Source: CAZLCK01 sp964558235 (GTDB taxonomy: Bacteria > Actinomycetota > Coriobacteriia > Coriobacteriales > CADBOM01). Taken from it: DNA of 15,481 bases. Both the position numbers and the translations under genes were made by a program. The DNA lies in assembly GCA_964558235.1 (NCBI GenBank), contig CAZLCK010000035.1, positions 1 through 15,481 of the forward strand, in the 5' to 3' direction. Under the pieces are notes generated by a model. The model saw nothing but the letters and a program-made list of their open reading frames with translations. It was not told where the DNA came from and made no database searches. Shown here piece by piece: positions 1-6,335 of this stretch; the stretch's first letter is position 1; each line of letters opens with the position of its first letter.

Positions 1-1
1 T

Positions 2-142
2 GGACATCGTTGCATATATATGATGCAGGGTGGCGCAAATGCTGCAGGCTGGGAGGCTTTCGTAATTGATCCTACAGCTGAGCTAACAGCAGATAATTGC
101 TTGATCTTGTGTCGTGGGTGTGTAAATAAGATGCAAGGATAA
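2..142 (+). CDS. C-terminal end of an unidentified protein (5' truncated by window)
   Basis: An open frame enters at the left edge and stops at TAA 140-142, leaving 46 residues. I do not recognise the family. The visible tail contains an acidic/hydrophobic stretch (WEAFVIDPTAEL) and then three cysteines spaced C-x3-C-x2-C (CLILCRGC) followed by a short basic end. A Cys cluster this close to the C terminus could bind a metal, which would fit the cysteine-rich small proteins downstream, but that is a guess. A 10-bp hairpin begins 14 bases after the stop, as expected for the end of a gene. That it is coding at all rests on the open frame, its plausible composition and the hairpin. Confidence 0.45.
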   Translation, partial: GHRCIYMMQGGANAAGWEAFVIDPTAELTADNCLILCRGCVNKMQG

Positions 143-155
143 AGTTAAAACTTTA

Positions 156-206
156 GGCTCTGTTAACCCATCGTGGATATAACAGAGCCAGACTTTAATC
201 TATTTT
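156..206 (+). terminator. Probable intrinsic terminator of the left-edge gene
   Basis: A perfect 10-bp stem, GGCTCTGTTA (156-165) with TAACAGAGCC (180-189), has a 14-base loop and is followed by A/T-rich sequence with a TATTTT run but no uninterrupted T tract. Its place just after the stop at 142 supports a terminator role. Confidence 0.5.
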
Positions 207-252
207 ACAAACATATATTCCTATTCTTTTTTTAAAATTCTTTAGTAATAGT

Positions 253-282
253 TTGATAAAAATTAGAGCTCATCATTAAAAT
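253..282 (+). promoter_or_regulatory. Candidate sigma-70 type promoter for the Cys-rich protein gene
   Basis: TTGATA (253-258) and TAAAAT (277-282) are each one base away from the consensus -35 and -10 boxes, with an 18-base spacer. Transcription would start near 289, about 50 bases before the ATG at 340. The -10 box falls in the loop of the hairpin at 265-296, so promoter and hairpin overlap. Confidence 0.4.
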
Positions 283-301
283 AAGTGATGAGCTCTTTTA
301 A
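265..301. terminator. Hairpin with terminator character, possibly bidirectional
   Basis: AGAGCTCATCA (265-275) pairs perfectly with TGATGAGCTCT (286-296) around a 10-base loop. TTTTA follows on the plus strand and AAAAATT precedes it, giving a U-tract for either direction. It could be a second terminator for the left-edge gene or an early structure in the downstream leader. Confidence 0.45.
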
Positions 302-339
302 GTATTATGTTTTTTAAGTAAAACTTATTGAGGCAAAAA

Positions 340-615
340 ATGCCATGTTATGTATGTAATCCAAATTGCGGACGTTGTAAGGGAGTTAGAAAGCAATCTA
401 TTGATTGCCCAGAGTGTGGACTGATAGTATTTCCTGCTCTAGTTAAATCTGGACTCTGTCCACATTGCTCAAAGGATATTTCTGCAAGTTTGAGTTTTGA
501 GGCTGCTACAACACACTGTATGTTTACAGGAAATGATTGCATACATCCATGCGAGCGTTCGATCTACAAAGTAGCTGGAAAGACATATCGTTGTCCATAT
601 GAAGAAAAAAGATAG
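340..615 (+). CDS. Small cysteine-rich zinc-ribbon protein
   Basis: This 91-residue protein has 12 cysteines. Its N-terminal C3-x2-C6-x3-C10-x2-C13-KG motif is followed by two CxxC knuckles (C23/C26 and C40/C43) that look like a zinc ribbon. A further set, C60, C67, C71 and C85, could bind a third metal. There is no signal peptide or membrane segment, so it is probably cytoplasmic. The ATG at 340 is chosen because GAGG (330-333) sits six bases upstream; a TTG at 328 is in frame but would overlap that ribosome-binding site. The protein at 6085-6294 shares the NCGxCKG element and the double-knuckle layout. The gene lies 139 bases ahead of the flavoreductase and is probably expressed with it. 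The metal (zinc or 4Fe-4S in the N-terminal motif) and the function are unknown. Confidence 0.7.
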   Translation: MPCYVCNPNCGRCKGVRKQSIDCPECGLIVFPALVKSGLCPHCSKDISASLSFEAATTHCMFTGNDCIHPCERSIYKVAGKTYRCPYEEKR

Positions 616-668
616 CTTTTGCTGGGGGTGGGTAAGGGAATTCTTACATATGAACATCTGCAAAAGCT
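614..668 (+). other. Nested inverted repeat between the Cys-rich gene and the flavoreductase
   Basis: AGCTTTTGC (614-622) and GCAAAAGCT (660-668) are perfect 9-bp complements, and within them GTAAG (632-636) pairs with CTTAC (643-647). The outer arm starts inside the stop codon of the upstream gene. No U-tract follows, so this is more likely an mRNA processing or stability element, or a weak attenuator, than a simple terminator. Confidence 0.35.
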
Positions 669-754
669 TCTTAAAAGCTAAATATAAAGGGACTGTAAGC
701 GATACAAGAGAGGAGATGCGGGTTTTTATTAGCTTTATCCTGCAAAATTGAAAG

Positions 755-2803
755 ATGGGAAAATATAAAAAATTATTTACACCAATTACATTGGCAAAGA
801 CTCAGTTTAGAAATAGAATCTTTGCCGCTCCAGTAGGCTTAGAGTACTATGCGTCTGATAACGCACGTCCTGGTGATGACTTCATTGCATATTACGAGCG
901 CAAAGCACAGGGTGGTGCAGCGACTGTCAGCATTGGTAGTGCTATGGCAGACAATTCAAGAGGGGCAGTTGGCTTAACAGTTAGAATGGACGATCCGCAC
1001 GCTTTAGCTCCTCACTTTAGACTAGCTTCTTGTATCAATAGGCATGGTGCAGTTGCCGATATCGAGCTTCAACATTGTGGACCAAATGCTTACTTTAGTC
1101 ATTTTGGTCTAGGCAATGAAATATATGGCGCAACTGATTTAGTCAATGGGATGGGTATGGAGATTAAGGCAATGCCAGAGGATATCATCCTTGAGACTAT
1201 AGAAAAGTTTGGAGATGCAGCTCAAGCGGCTAAGCATTGTGGCTATGGAATGGTTACAGTCCATGCAGGGCATGGTTGGCTTTTTAATAATTTCTTAGCT
1301 CCAACAAATAATCGTAAAGATAAATGGGGAGGATCTTTAGAAAATCGCGTAAGAATAGTTGCTGCAATTGCAGACAATATCAAGAAAAAGTGCGGACGTG
1401 CCTTCCCAATCAACTTGCGTATCAGTGCAACAGAAGCATTTGAAGGCGGATATGACGTTGAATATGCCAAGGAATTCATGCAGCTTTTGGATGGCAAATG
1501 GGATATGGTTAATGCCTCTGTTGGAGCTCACGAAAGCCAGGACGTCTTTACAGTTACCCATCCATCAATGTTTTTAGAAGATGGTTGTAATGTCAAATAT
1601 GCAGCAGAGCTTAAAAAGGTTTTAAAAGAGACCAAGGTTGCTGCTGTTGGCGCAATTGCTGATCCTGCTTTTGCAGATGAGATTATCGCCTCTGGTCAAG
1701 CTGATGTTGTCATGATGGCTCGCGAACTATTTGCCGATCCCGACATGCCAATTAAAGCACAGACTGGTCGTGAAGATGAGATCCGTAAATGCATTCGTTG
1801 TTTTGAATGCTTCTCTTGCCAGTTCACAAAACTTTCCAATTGCTGTGCGATTAATCCTGAGATTGGATTTGAGCGTGAAGTTCGCTATTGCGATCCTATT
1901 GCAAAAAATAAGAAGAAGGTATTGGTTGCTGGTGGTGGACCTGGTGGAATGACGGCAGCACTTACTGCAAAAGATCGTGGACATGATGTCATTTTAGTTG
2001 AGAAATCCGATCGTTTAGGCGGCGCTCTTCTTTGTGAGCAAAAAGTTCCATTCAAGCAAAACCTTATGCATTATCTAGATTCTCAGGCTGCTTTAGTTAA
2101 AAAGGCTGGTATTGAGATTCGTCTAAATACGGAGGCAACTCCGGAGCTTGCTCGCGAAATCAATCCTGATGTAATCATAGCTGCAATGGGTGCAAAACAA
2201 CTTGTTCCAAATATTCCTGGAATCGATGGTAAAAATGTTATGGCAGTCGAATATGCATATATGCATGCAGATGAGATTGGGGATAATCCAATCATCCTTG
2301 GTGGAGGTTTATCTGGCATCGAATGTGCACTATTTTTAGCTGCTTTGGGTAAAAAGCCAAAAATTATGGAGATGGCAAATAGCCTCAACTTCTCTGGAAA
2401 TCTAGTTCACTCGATGGCTATCAATGTTGAACTAAAGAGATATCCTATCGAGATTTTGACATCTACTAAGGCAATTGAGATTACTGAGAAGGGTGTTTTG
2501 GGAGAGTATGTTGGCGATACAGCCTCACCAGCTCCAAATGGCCCAATTATCGAGCAGGGAATGTTGCAATCTGTTATAACAATGGGTTCGGATTCTGAAG
2601 GTTCAGATATTGGAGAGCAAAAGCTATATGAGGGCGACACAGTAATCTATGCTCTAGGCATGATTCCATTGCGTGATGATGCGCAGGCACTCAATGGCAT
2701 TGCCTCGCAATTCTTCCAATTAGGAGACTGCTTGGATCCAAAGAATGTATATACAGCGAATTGCACCGCGTATACTATCGCAAGAGATTTAGGGAGATAT
2801 TAA
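755..2803 (+). CDS. NADH:flavin oxidoreductase / 2,4-dienoyl-CoA reductase (FadH/BaiCD-like) family enzyme
   Basis: This 682-residue protein has the full domain order of the family. Residues 1 to about 340 form an OYE-type FMN TIM barrel, with HAGHGWLFNNFLAP at 170-183 and the WGGSLENRVR signature soon after. A 4Fe-4S region follows, with cysteines 346, 349, 352, 355, 363 and 364 and then INP. The FAD dinucleotide fold begins at GGGPGG (393-398) and a second, NAD(P)-type fold at GGGLSG (516-521). The C-terminal LGDCLDPKNV closes the FAD domain. Such enzymes reduce activated C=C bonds using NAD(P)H: dienoyl-CoAs, bile-acid enones, isoflavones. The substrate cannot be assigned here. Trp175 stands where FadH has Tyr. 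The ATG at 755 is forced by an in-frame stop at 749-751. No good ribosome-binding site lies before it; the nearest (AGGAG, 711-715) is 39 bases upstream, so initiation may be coupled or unusual. Confidence 0.93.
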   Translation: MGKYKKLFTPITLAKTQFRNRIFAAPVGLEYYASDNARPGDDFIAYYERKAQGGAATVSIGSAMADNSRGAVGLTVRMDDPHALAPHFRLASCINRHGAVADIELQHCGPNAYFSHFGLGNEIYGATDLVNGMGMEIKAMPEDIILETIEKFGDAAQAAKHCGYGMVTVHAGHGWLFNNFLAPTNNRKDKWGGSLENRVRIVAAIADNIKKKCGRAFPINLRISATEAFEGGYDVEYAKEFMQLLDGKWDMVNASVGAHESQDVFTVTHPSMFLEDGCNVKYAAELKKVLKETKVAAVGAIADPAFADEIIASGQADVVMMARELFADPDMPIKAQTGREDEIRKCIRCFECFSCQFTKLSNCCAINPEIGFEREVRYCDPIAKNKKKVLVAGGGPGGMTAALTAKDRGHDVILVEKSDRLGGALLCEQKVPFKQNLMHYLDSQAALVKKAGIEIRLNTEATPELAREINPDVIIAAMGAKQLVPNIPGIDGKNVMAVEYAYMHADEIGDNPIILGGGLSGIECALFLAALGKKPKIMEMANSLNFSGNLVHSMAINVELKRYPIEILTSTKAIEITEKGVLGEYVGDTASPAPNGPIIEQGMLQSVITMGSDSEGSDIGEQKLYEGDTVIYALGMIPLRDDAQALNGIASQFFQLGDCLDPKNVYTANCTAYTIARDLGRY

Positions 2804-2826
2804 AGCTAGATTATTGTTGGAAATTC

Positions 2827-2853
2827 ATACAAAACAAAGCTTTGATTTTGTAT
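2827..2853 (+). terminator. A/T-rich hairpin after the flavoreductase gene
   Basis: ATACAAAA (2827-2834) pairs with TTTTGTAT (2846-2853); the loop contains AAAGCTTT. It lies 24 bases after the stop codon. The stem is weak in G/C and the downstream T-run is short, so efficiency would be modest. The gap to the next gene also holds the much stronger hairpin at 2982-3030. Confidence 0.35.
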
Positions 2854-2981
2854 TTATAGACATCAAATATTGGATTTTGCACCGTAAACTAGTTAATAGT
2901 AATCGAGCTTAGCCTTTAAGCATTACGTTGGGTGGAAAAAGTAAACGCTTTAAAGGGATTTAACAGGGATGGTGCAAAAGC

Positions 2982-3030
2982 AGGAGTGGATCTGCGTTTT
3001 CTGGGCATTGTCGCAGGTCCACTTCTTTTT
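2982..3030 (+). terminator. Strong intrinsic terminator upstream of the Mo-enzyme gene
   Basis: Bases 2982-2996 pair with 3012-3026 over 15 bp, including two G-T wobbles, around a 15-base loop. The 3' arm runs straight into TTTTT (3026-3030). It insulates the molybdopterin oxidoreductase from the flavoreductase. Because it lies about 180 bases beyond that gene and only 60 before the next, it could also act as an attenuator if a promoter sits in the gap. Confidence 0.75.
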
Positions 3031-3039
3031 ACTATGTGA

Positions 3040-3055
3040 AATTTGATATCAAATT
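3040..3055. promoter_or_regulatory. 16-bp perfect palindrome, candidate operator of the Mo-enzyme operon
   Basis: AATTTGATATCAAATT is perfectly self-complementary and is centred 42 bases before the ATG at 3090. It adjoins TTATAAA (3054-3060), a possible -10 region. A dimeric regulator bound here would cover the promoter or transcription start. The half-site TTTGATAT recurs at 6031-6038 in front of the second Cys-rich gene, and ATCAAAT recurs at 2862-2868. Confidence 0.4.
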
Positions 3056-3089
3056 ATAAAAAAAGAGGGAAAGAGAGGACGATAGACGA

Positions 3090-5474
3090 ATGGTGGAATA
3101 TAACAATCAATACAATATGGATCTGTATCCAGAGCAGCTCCAATGGCAGGAGGGCGATTTAACCGCCACAAGAACCACTATGTGGTCAGGTCCTGGTTGT
3201 CATGAGGGATGCCAAATTATCTTCTATACCGACAAGGACGGCAAGCTTGTTAAAACAGAGGGCGATCCAAACAGTCCATTTTCGCAAGGACGTCTTTGCA
3301 TGCGCTGTCTTGAGCTCGATGAGGTTGTGAATAATGAGAGCCGCCTGAAGTATCCTATGAAGCGCGTTGGCGAGCGTGGAGAAGATAAGTGGGAGCGTAT
3401 CACTTGGGATGAAGCTTATGACATCATCGAAGAGCAAGTTAGAAAGTTTCAAAAGGAGAGCGGCCCAGAGTCTATTGTCTCAATGATCGGTACTGGACGT
3501 AATGTTTCTCAGGTTATTGCTCACAATGAGTATGCAAATTTTGGTGGAGCTGATTTAACACTTTGCTTTTTATCTGGCGACTCATGCATGTTGCCACGTA
3601 CTGCTCTTTGCTATGTCTTAATGGGAAATCAATGGGTTGCGGATATGTCGCAATTTAGAACTACCCGTTATGAAGATGACCCAGAGTGGCAACGCCCAGA
3701 GTGTATCGTTGTTTGGGGAACCAATCCAGTCATTAACAACTCTGACGCATTTTTGGGACATTGGATCGTTGAGGCAATGAAGCGCGGTAGTCAGCTTATC
3801 ACAGTTGATCCACAGCTTACTTGGATGGCTTCACGTTCCAAGTATTGGATTCAAATTCGTCCTGGAACAGACGCTGCTCTTGCGCTAGGCATGTTAAATG
3901 TCATCGTCAACGAGGATTTGGTCGATCATGACTTTATTGACAAGTGGACCTATGGTTATGAGGCACTAGCTCAGCGCGTTCAGGAATATCCAACAGATAA
4001 AGTTGCAGAGATTTGCTGGTGTGACGAGCAGACCATAATCGATGCTGCACGTTTTTATGCGAAGTCCGTTCCTTCTACAATTCATTGGGGACTCGCTGTT
4101 GATATGTCTAAGATCGGAACCCAAACTGCTCATGCTATTGCATGCTTAGCTGGTGTTACTGGTAACATTGACAATCCTGGTGGAAATATCCTGATTGATC
4201 AGGCGGCTGGACTCGAATTTGGATATAACTCTGGTATTGAGTATGTCGATCCTCATATGGTTGATATCCGCCTTGGTAATGATAGATATCCACTAAAGAA
4301 GTATGGATTTACTGCTTCGTCACAATCTGATGCAATCCTTGAGGCGATCGAAACTGGCGAGCCAAGACCTGTTCGTATGCTTTGGATTCAGTCCTCCAAT
4401 CCAATTACCAACATGGGCCAGGATGCTCCAAGAATTTATCGTGCTATGAAAAAGGTCGACTTCATCTGTGTTGTAGACCTCTTCAAGACTCCATTTATCG
4501 TTGCATGTGCCGATCTCGTGCTTCCATGCGCAATGTCTAACGAGCGCGATTGCATCAGAGTCTGGTTTGATCCGCTGCGTACACTCACCAAGTGTTCCAG
4601 CTACTTTGAGGCCAAAGAAGATGAGCAGATTATGATCGATCTTGGTCATCGCTTAGCGCCAGATAAGTGGCCTGAGTGGGTTCAGACTCCACGTGATTAT
4701 ATGAATTGGAGACTTAAAGACGCGAATCTTCCTTATACTATGGAAGAACTTGAGAATGAGTATGGCGGAATGCTCTATAGCGATTTTCGTTACAAAAAGT
4801 ATGAGAAGGGACTACTTCGTCCAGACGGCGGTTTAGGATTTATGACACCAACTGGGCGTTATGAGTTCTATTCGACTCTATTCGATGCCTGGGGCATGGA
4901 TCCACTGCCATTTTATGAGGAACCACCAACATCCCCATATTCAACTCCAGAGCTTGCTAAGGAATATCCATTAGTTCTTACGACAGGTAAGCGTTCATTT
5001 GAATTCTTCCATTCTGAGTGGCGTCAACCAGATACGATCAGTCGTGAACTTCATCCATATCCAATGTTTGATATTCATCCAGATACTGCTAAAAAGTATG
5101 GAATCGAGAATGGACAGTGGGCTTGGATCGAAAATCAGATGGGCAAAATGCGTCAAGTAGCACGTTATTGTGATGTTATAGATCCAAGGGTTATCTCCAC
5201 CGAGCATGGATGGTGGTTCCCAGAGAATGAGGCTGCAGAGCCAAGTCTCTTTGGAGTATTTGATTGCAACCCAAATAATCTCATTCCAATGTGTGAGAAT
5301 GGTGAGAGCGGCTATGGCGCACCAATTAAGTGCGGTATGGCAAAAGTTTATCCCTGCACTCCCGAAAACATGAGGCCAGAGGATCAGCCAACTTATCAAG
5401 TTACTGCAACTAATGGTTATACACATGGTCCATCACACAAGTCCGATGAGCCAAGCTTTTATGACTATCGATAA
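3090..5474 (+). CDS. Molybdopterin oxidoreductase, catalytic subunit (acetylene hydratase / catechol dehydroxylase-like branch of the DMSO reductase family)
   Basis: This 794-residue protein binds a bis-pterin Mo (or W) cofactor. The N-terminal iron-sulfur segment has C37-x3-C41-x28-C70 and an extra C73, but Gly34 where the canonical first cysteine would be. RLKYPMKR and ITWDEAYDII follow, then WGTNP at 209-213, the RPGTDAALALGML stretch, GVTGNIDNPGGN, and the C-terminal dinucleotide-binding domain from about residue 626 (YPLVLTTGKR). The region around CFLSGDSC (159-166) is where the family usually places the metal-ligating residue. There is no twin-arginine leader, so the enzyme should be cytoplasmic, unlike many respiratory relatives. 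AGAGAGGA (3072-3079) serves the ATG at 3090. The small ferredoxin gene follows after 18 bases and is probably its electron-transfer subunit. Relatives carry out reductive dehydroxylation, transhydroxylation or hydration. The actual substrate is unknown. Confidence 0.9.
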   Translation: MVEYNNQYNMDLYPEQLQWQEGDLTATRTTMWSGPGCHEGCQIIFYTDKDGKLVKTEGDPNSPFSQGRLCMRCLELDEVVNNESRLKYPMKRVGERGEDKWERITWDEAYDIIEEQVRKFQKESGPESIVSMIGTGRNVSQVIAHNEYANFGGADLTLCFLSGDSCMLPRTALCYVLMGNQWVADMSQFRTTRYEDDPEWQRPECIVVWGTNPVINNSDAFLGHWIVEAMKRGSQLITVDPQLTWMASRSKYWIQIRPGTDAALALGMLNVIVNEDLVDHDFIDKWTYGYEALAQRVQEYPTDKVAEICWCDEQTIIDAARFYAKSVPSTIHWGLAVDMSKIGTQTAHAIACLAGVTGNIDNPGGNILIDQAAGLEFGYNSGIEYVDPHMVDIRLGNDRYPLKKYGFTASSQSDAILEAIETGEPRPVRMLWIQSSNPITNMGQDAPRIYRAMKKVDFICVVDLFKTPFIVACADLVLPCAMSNERDCIRVWFDPLRTLTKCSSYFEAKEDEQIMIDLGHRLAPDKWPEWVQTPRDYMNWRLKDANLPYTMEELENEYGGMLYSDFRYKKYEKGLLRPDGGLGFMTPTGRYEFYSTLFDAWGMDPLPFYEEPPTSPYSTPELAKEYPLVLTTGKRSFEFFHSEWRQPDTISRELHPYPMFDIHPDTAKKYGIENGQWAWIENQMGKMRQVARYCDVIDPRVISTEHGWWFPENEAAEPSLFGVFDCNPNNLIPMCENGESGYGAPIKCGMAKVYPCTPENMRPEDQPTYQVTATNGYTHGPSHKSDEPSFYDYR

Positions 5475-5492
5475 GAGGAAGTGGGGAAACCA

Positions 5493-5840
5493 ATGACAAA
5501 ACCAGGTGAGTATGGCCTTTTTATAGATTATGAATATTGTTCTGGATGCCATGCATGTGAAGTAGCTTGTAAAAAAGAGCATCAGATGCCAAGGGGAGAC
5601 TTTGGAATTAAGATCTTGCAAGACGGCCCGAGAAAGAACTCGAATGGAACGTATGAATATAATTATGTTCCAGTTCCTACCAGCCTTTGCGATCTCTGTG
5701 TAGAGCGTGTAAATATGGGCAAGTTGCCAACATGTGTACATCATTGTCAAGCTGGTGTTATGGTCTATGGAACTATTGAAGAACTAGCTCAGAAGGCTAA
5801 GAATGCAGGTAAGAAGAATATTGCAATTTTCACGCGATAA
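5493..5840 (+). CDS. Small two-[4Fe-4S] ferredoxin subunit partnering the Mo enzyme
   Basis: This 115-residue protein has eight cysteines in two sets: C16-x2-C19-x2-C22-x3-C26 (CSGCHACEVAC) and C66-x2-C69-x11-C81-x3-C85. These correspond to the first and last cysteine motifs of DmsB-type electron-transfer subunits; the two inner motifs are absent. They should hold two 4Fe-4S clusters. The GEYGLFIDYEYC opening is typical of subunits of DMSO reductase-family enzymes, and the stop of the catalytic-subunit gene lies just upstream, so the two are surely co-transcribed. I prefer the ATG at 5493. A GTG at 5481 is also in frame and would add four residues, but the GAGG at 5475-5478 leaves only two bases before it. 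A terminator at 5941-5977 ends the unit. Confidence 0.88.
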   Translation: MTKPGEYGLFIDYEYCSGCHACEVACKKEHQMPRGDFGIKILQDGPRKNSNGTYEYNYVPVPTSLCDLCVERVNMGKLPTCVHHCQAGVMVYGTIEELAQKAKNAGKKNIAIFTR

Positions 5841-5940
5841 ATTGCAGTGATTTAAGTGCTCAATACAGCTTTTGGCGCTTAATCTTTATAAGTAAGCTGT
5901 TGTTCAAATAGAAATTAAAGCACTATACCCTTTTTAGTTA

Positions 5941-5977
5941 TGTGGGAGACTTTGGCCAGAGGTCTTCCACATTTTTT
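5941..5977 (+). terminator. Strong intrinsic terminator of the Mo-enzyme operon
   Basis: TGTGGGAGACT (5941-5951) pairs with GGTCTTCCACA (5961-5971) over 11 bp with two wobbles around a 9-base loop, followed by TTTTTT (5972-5977). A weaker 8-bp hairpin (5852-5859 with 5875-5882) lies closer to the ferredoxin stop and could add to 3'-end formation. Confidence 0.8.
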
Positions 5978-6002
5978 ATATAGGGTGAATCTAAAAAATT
6001 TG

Positions 6003-6025
6003 TTGCCAATGTGCAAAATTGCCAA
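6003..6025 (+). promoter_or_regulatory. Direct repeats TTGCCAA with embedded GTGCAAAA: candidate regulator site
   Basis: TTGCCAA occurs at 6003-6009 and 6019-6025, 16 bases apart, with TGTGCAAAA between them. The 10-mer TGCAAAATTG (6012-6021) is also present at 741-750 just before the flavoreductase start, and GTGCAAAA recurs in the gap before the Mo enzyme. The site lies 60-80 bases before the second Cys-rich gene. TTGATA (6032-6037) and TTGACA (6050-6055) are possible -35 boxes nearby, but no convincing -10 pairs with either. Confidence 0.35.
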
Positions 6026-6084
6026 AATACTTTGATATTTTAGTTATTATTGACATTACAAGGTAATTATTTGCTAAAGGAGAA

Positions 6085-6294
6085 ATGACTTCAGTGGCAA
6101 AGTGTGGTTATGCGTGTATTAATTGCGGTCTATGCAAAGGAGAACTGAAAGCACCAATTCTTATAAGAAGATGTCTCGAATGTGGATATGTAAATGAGCG
6201 AGGTAGCGATTTATGCAATAAATGCGGGTCATCTTTAAGAATTCAAGCTGGAGTTTCAAATACAGCAGGTATTAGTGGAAAATTTACCGGTTAA
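6085..6294 (+). CDS. Small cysteine-rich zinc-ribbon protein, relative of the one at 340-615
   Basis: This 69-residue protein has eight cysteines. The N-terminal motif is C7-x3-C11-x2-C14-x2-C17-KG, and a zinc ribbon is formed by C30/C33 and C44/C47 (CLECG and CNKCG). It shares the NCGxCKG element and overall plan with the protein at 340-615, which carries an additional Cys-rich tail. The C terminus is Gly/Ser-rich and probably flexible. AAAGGAG (6076-6082) lies only two bases before the ATG at 6085 and eleven before an in-frame GTG at 6094, so the true start could be three codons later. The regulator gene begins 41 bases after the stop, suggesting co-transcription. A role as a metal- or redox-sensing partner of that regulator is possible, but nothing in the sequence proves it. 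Confidence 0.65.
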   Translation: MTSVAKCGYACINCGLCKGELKAPILIRRCLECGYVNERGSDLCNKCGSSLRIQAGVSNTAGISGKFTG

Positions 6295-6304
6295 ATGAGT
6301 TAAA

Positions 6305-6318
6305 TGTGCAAGAGCACA
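6305..6318. promoter_or_regulatory. Palindrome TGTGC-AAGA-GCACA ahead of the regulator gene
   Basis: A 5-bp perfect inverted repeat with a 4-base centre lies between the stop of the small zinc-ribbon gene (6294) and the ribosome-binding site AAAGGAG (6321-6327) of the regulator. It could be an autoregulatory operator, or an mRNA hairpin affecting translation. Its left half TGTGCA also occurs at 6010-6015, 8039-8044 and, as TTGTGCA, at 8088-8092 onward. Confidence 0.35.
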
Positions 6319-6335
6319 ATAAAGGAGCTAAATCA

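Noticed and set aside
328..339. Upstream TTG start for the first Cys-rich protein
   Set aside because: The TTG overlaps the GAGG ribosome-binding site that correctly serves the ATG at 340.
3090..5840. Naming the Mo enzyme as a specific catechol dehydroxylase or transhydroxylase
   Set aside because: Similarity is at family level; lack of a Tat leader, the changed Cys motif and the short ferredoxin differ from the characterised enzymes I can recall, so no substrate or symbol is given.
6306..6335. GTG start at 6306 for the regulator
   Set aside because: No ribosome-binding site precedes it and it falls inside the palindrome, while the TTG at 6336 has AAAGGAG at ideal spacing.
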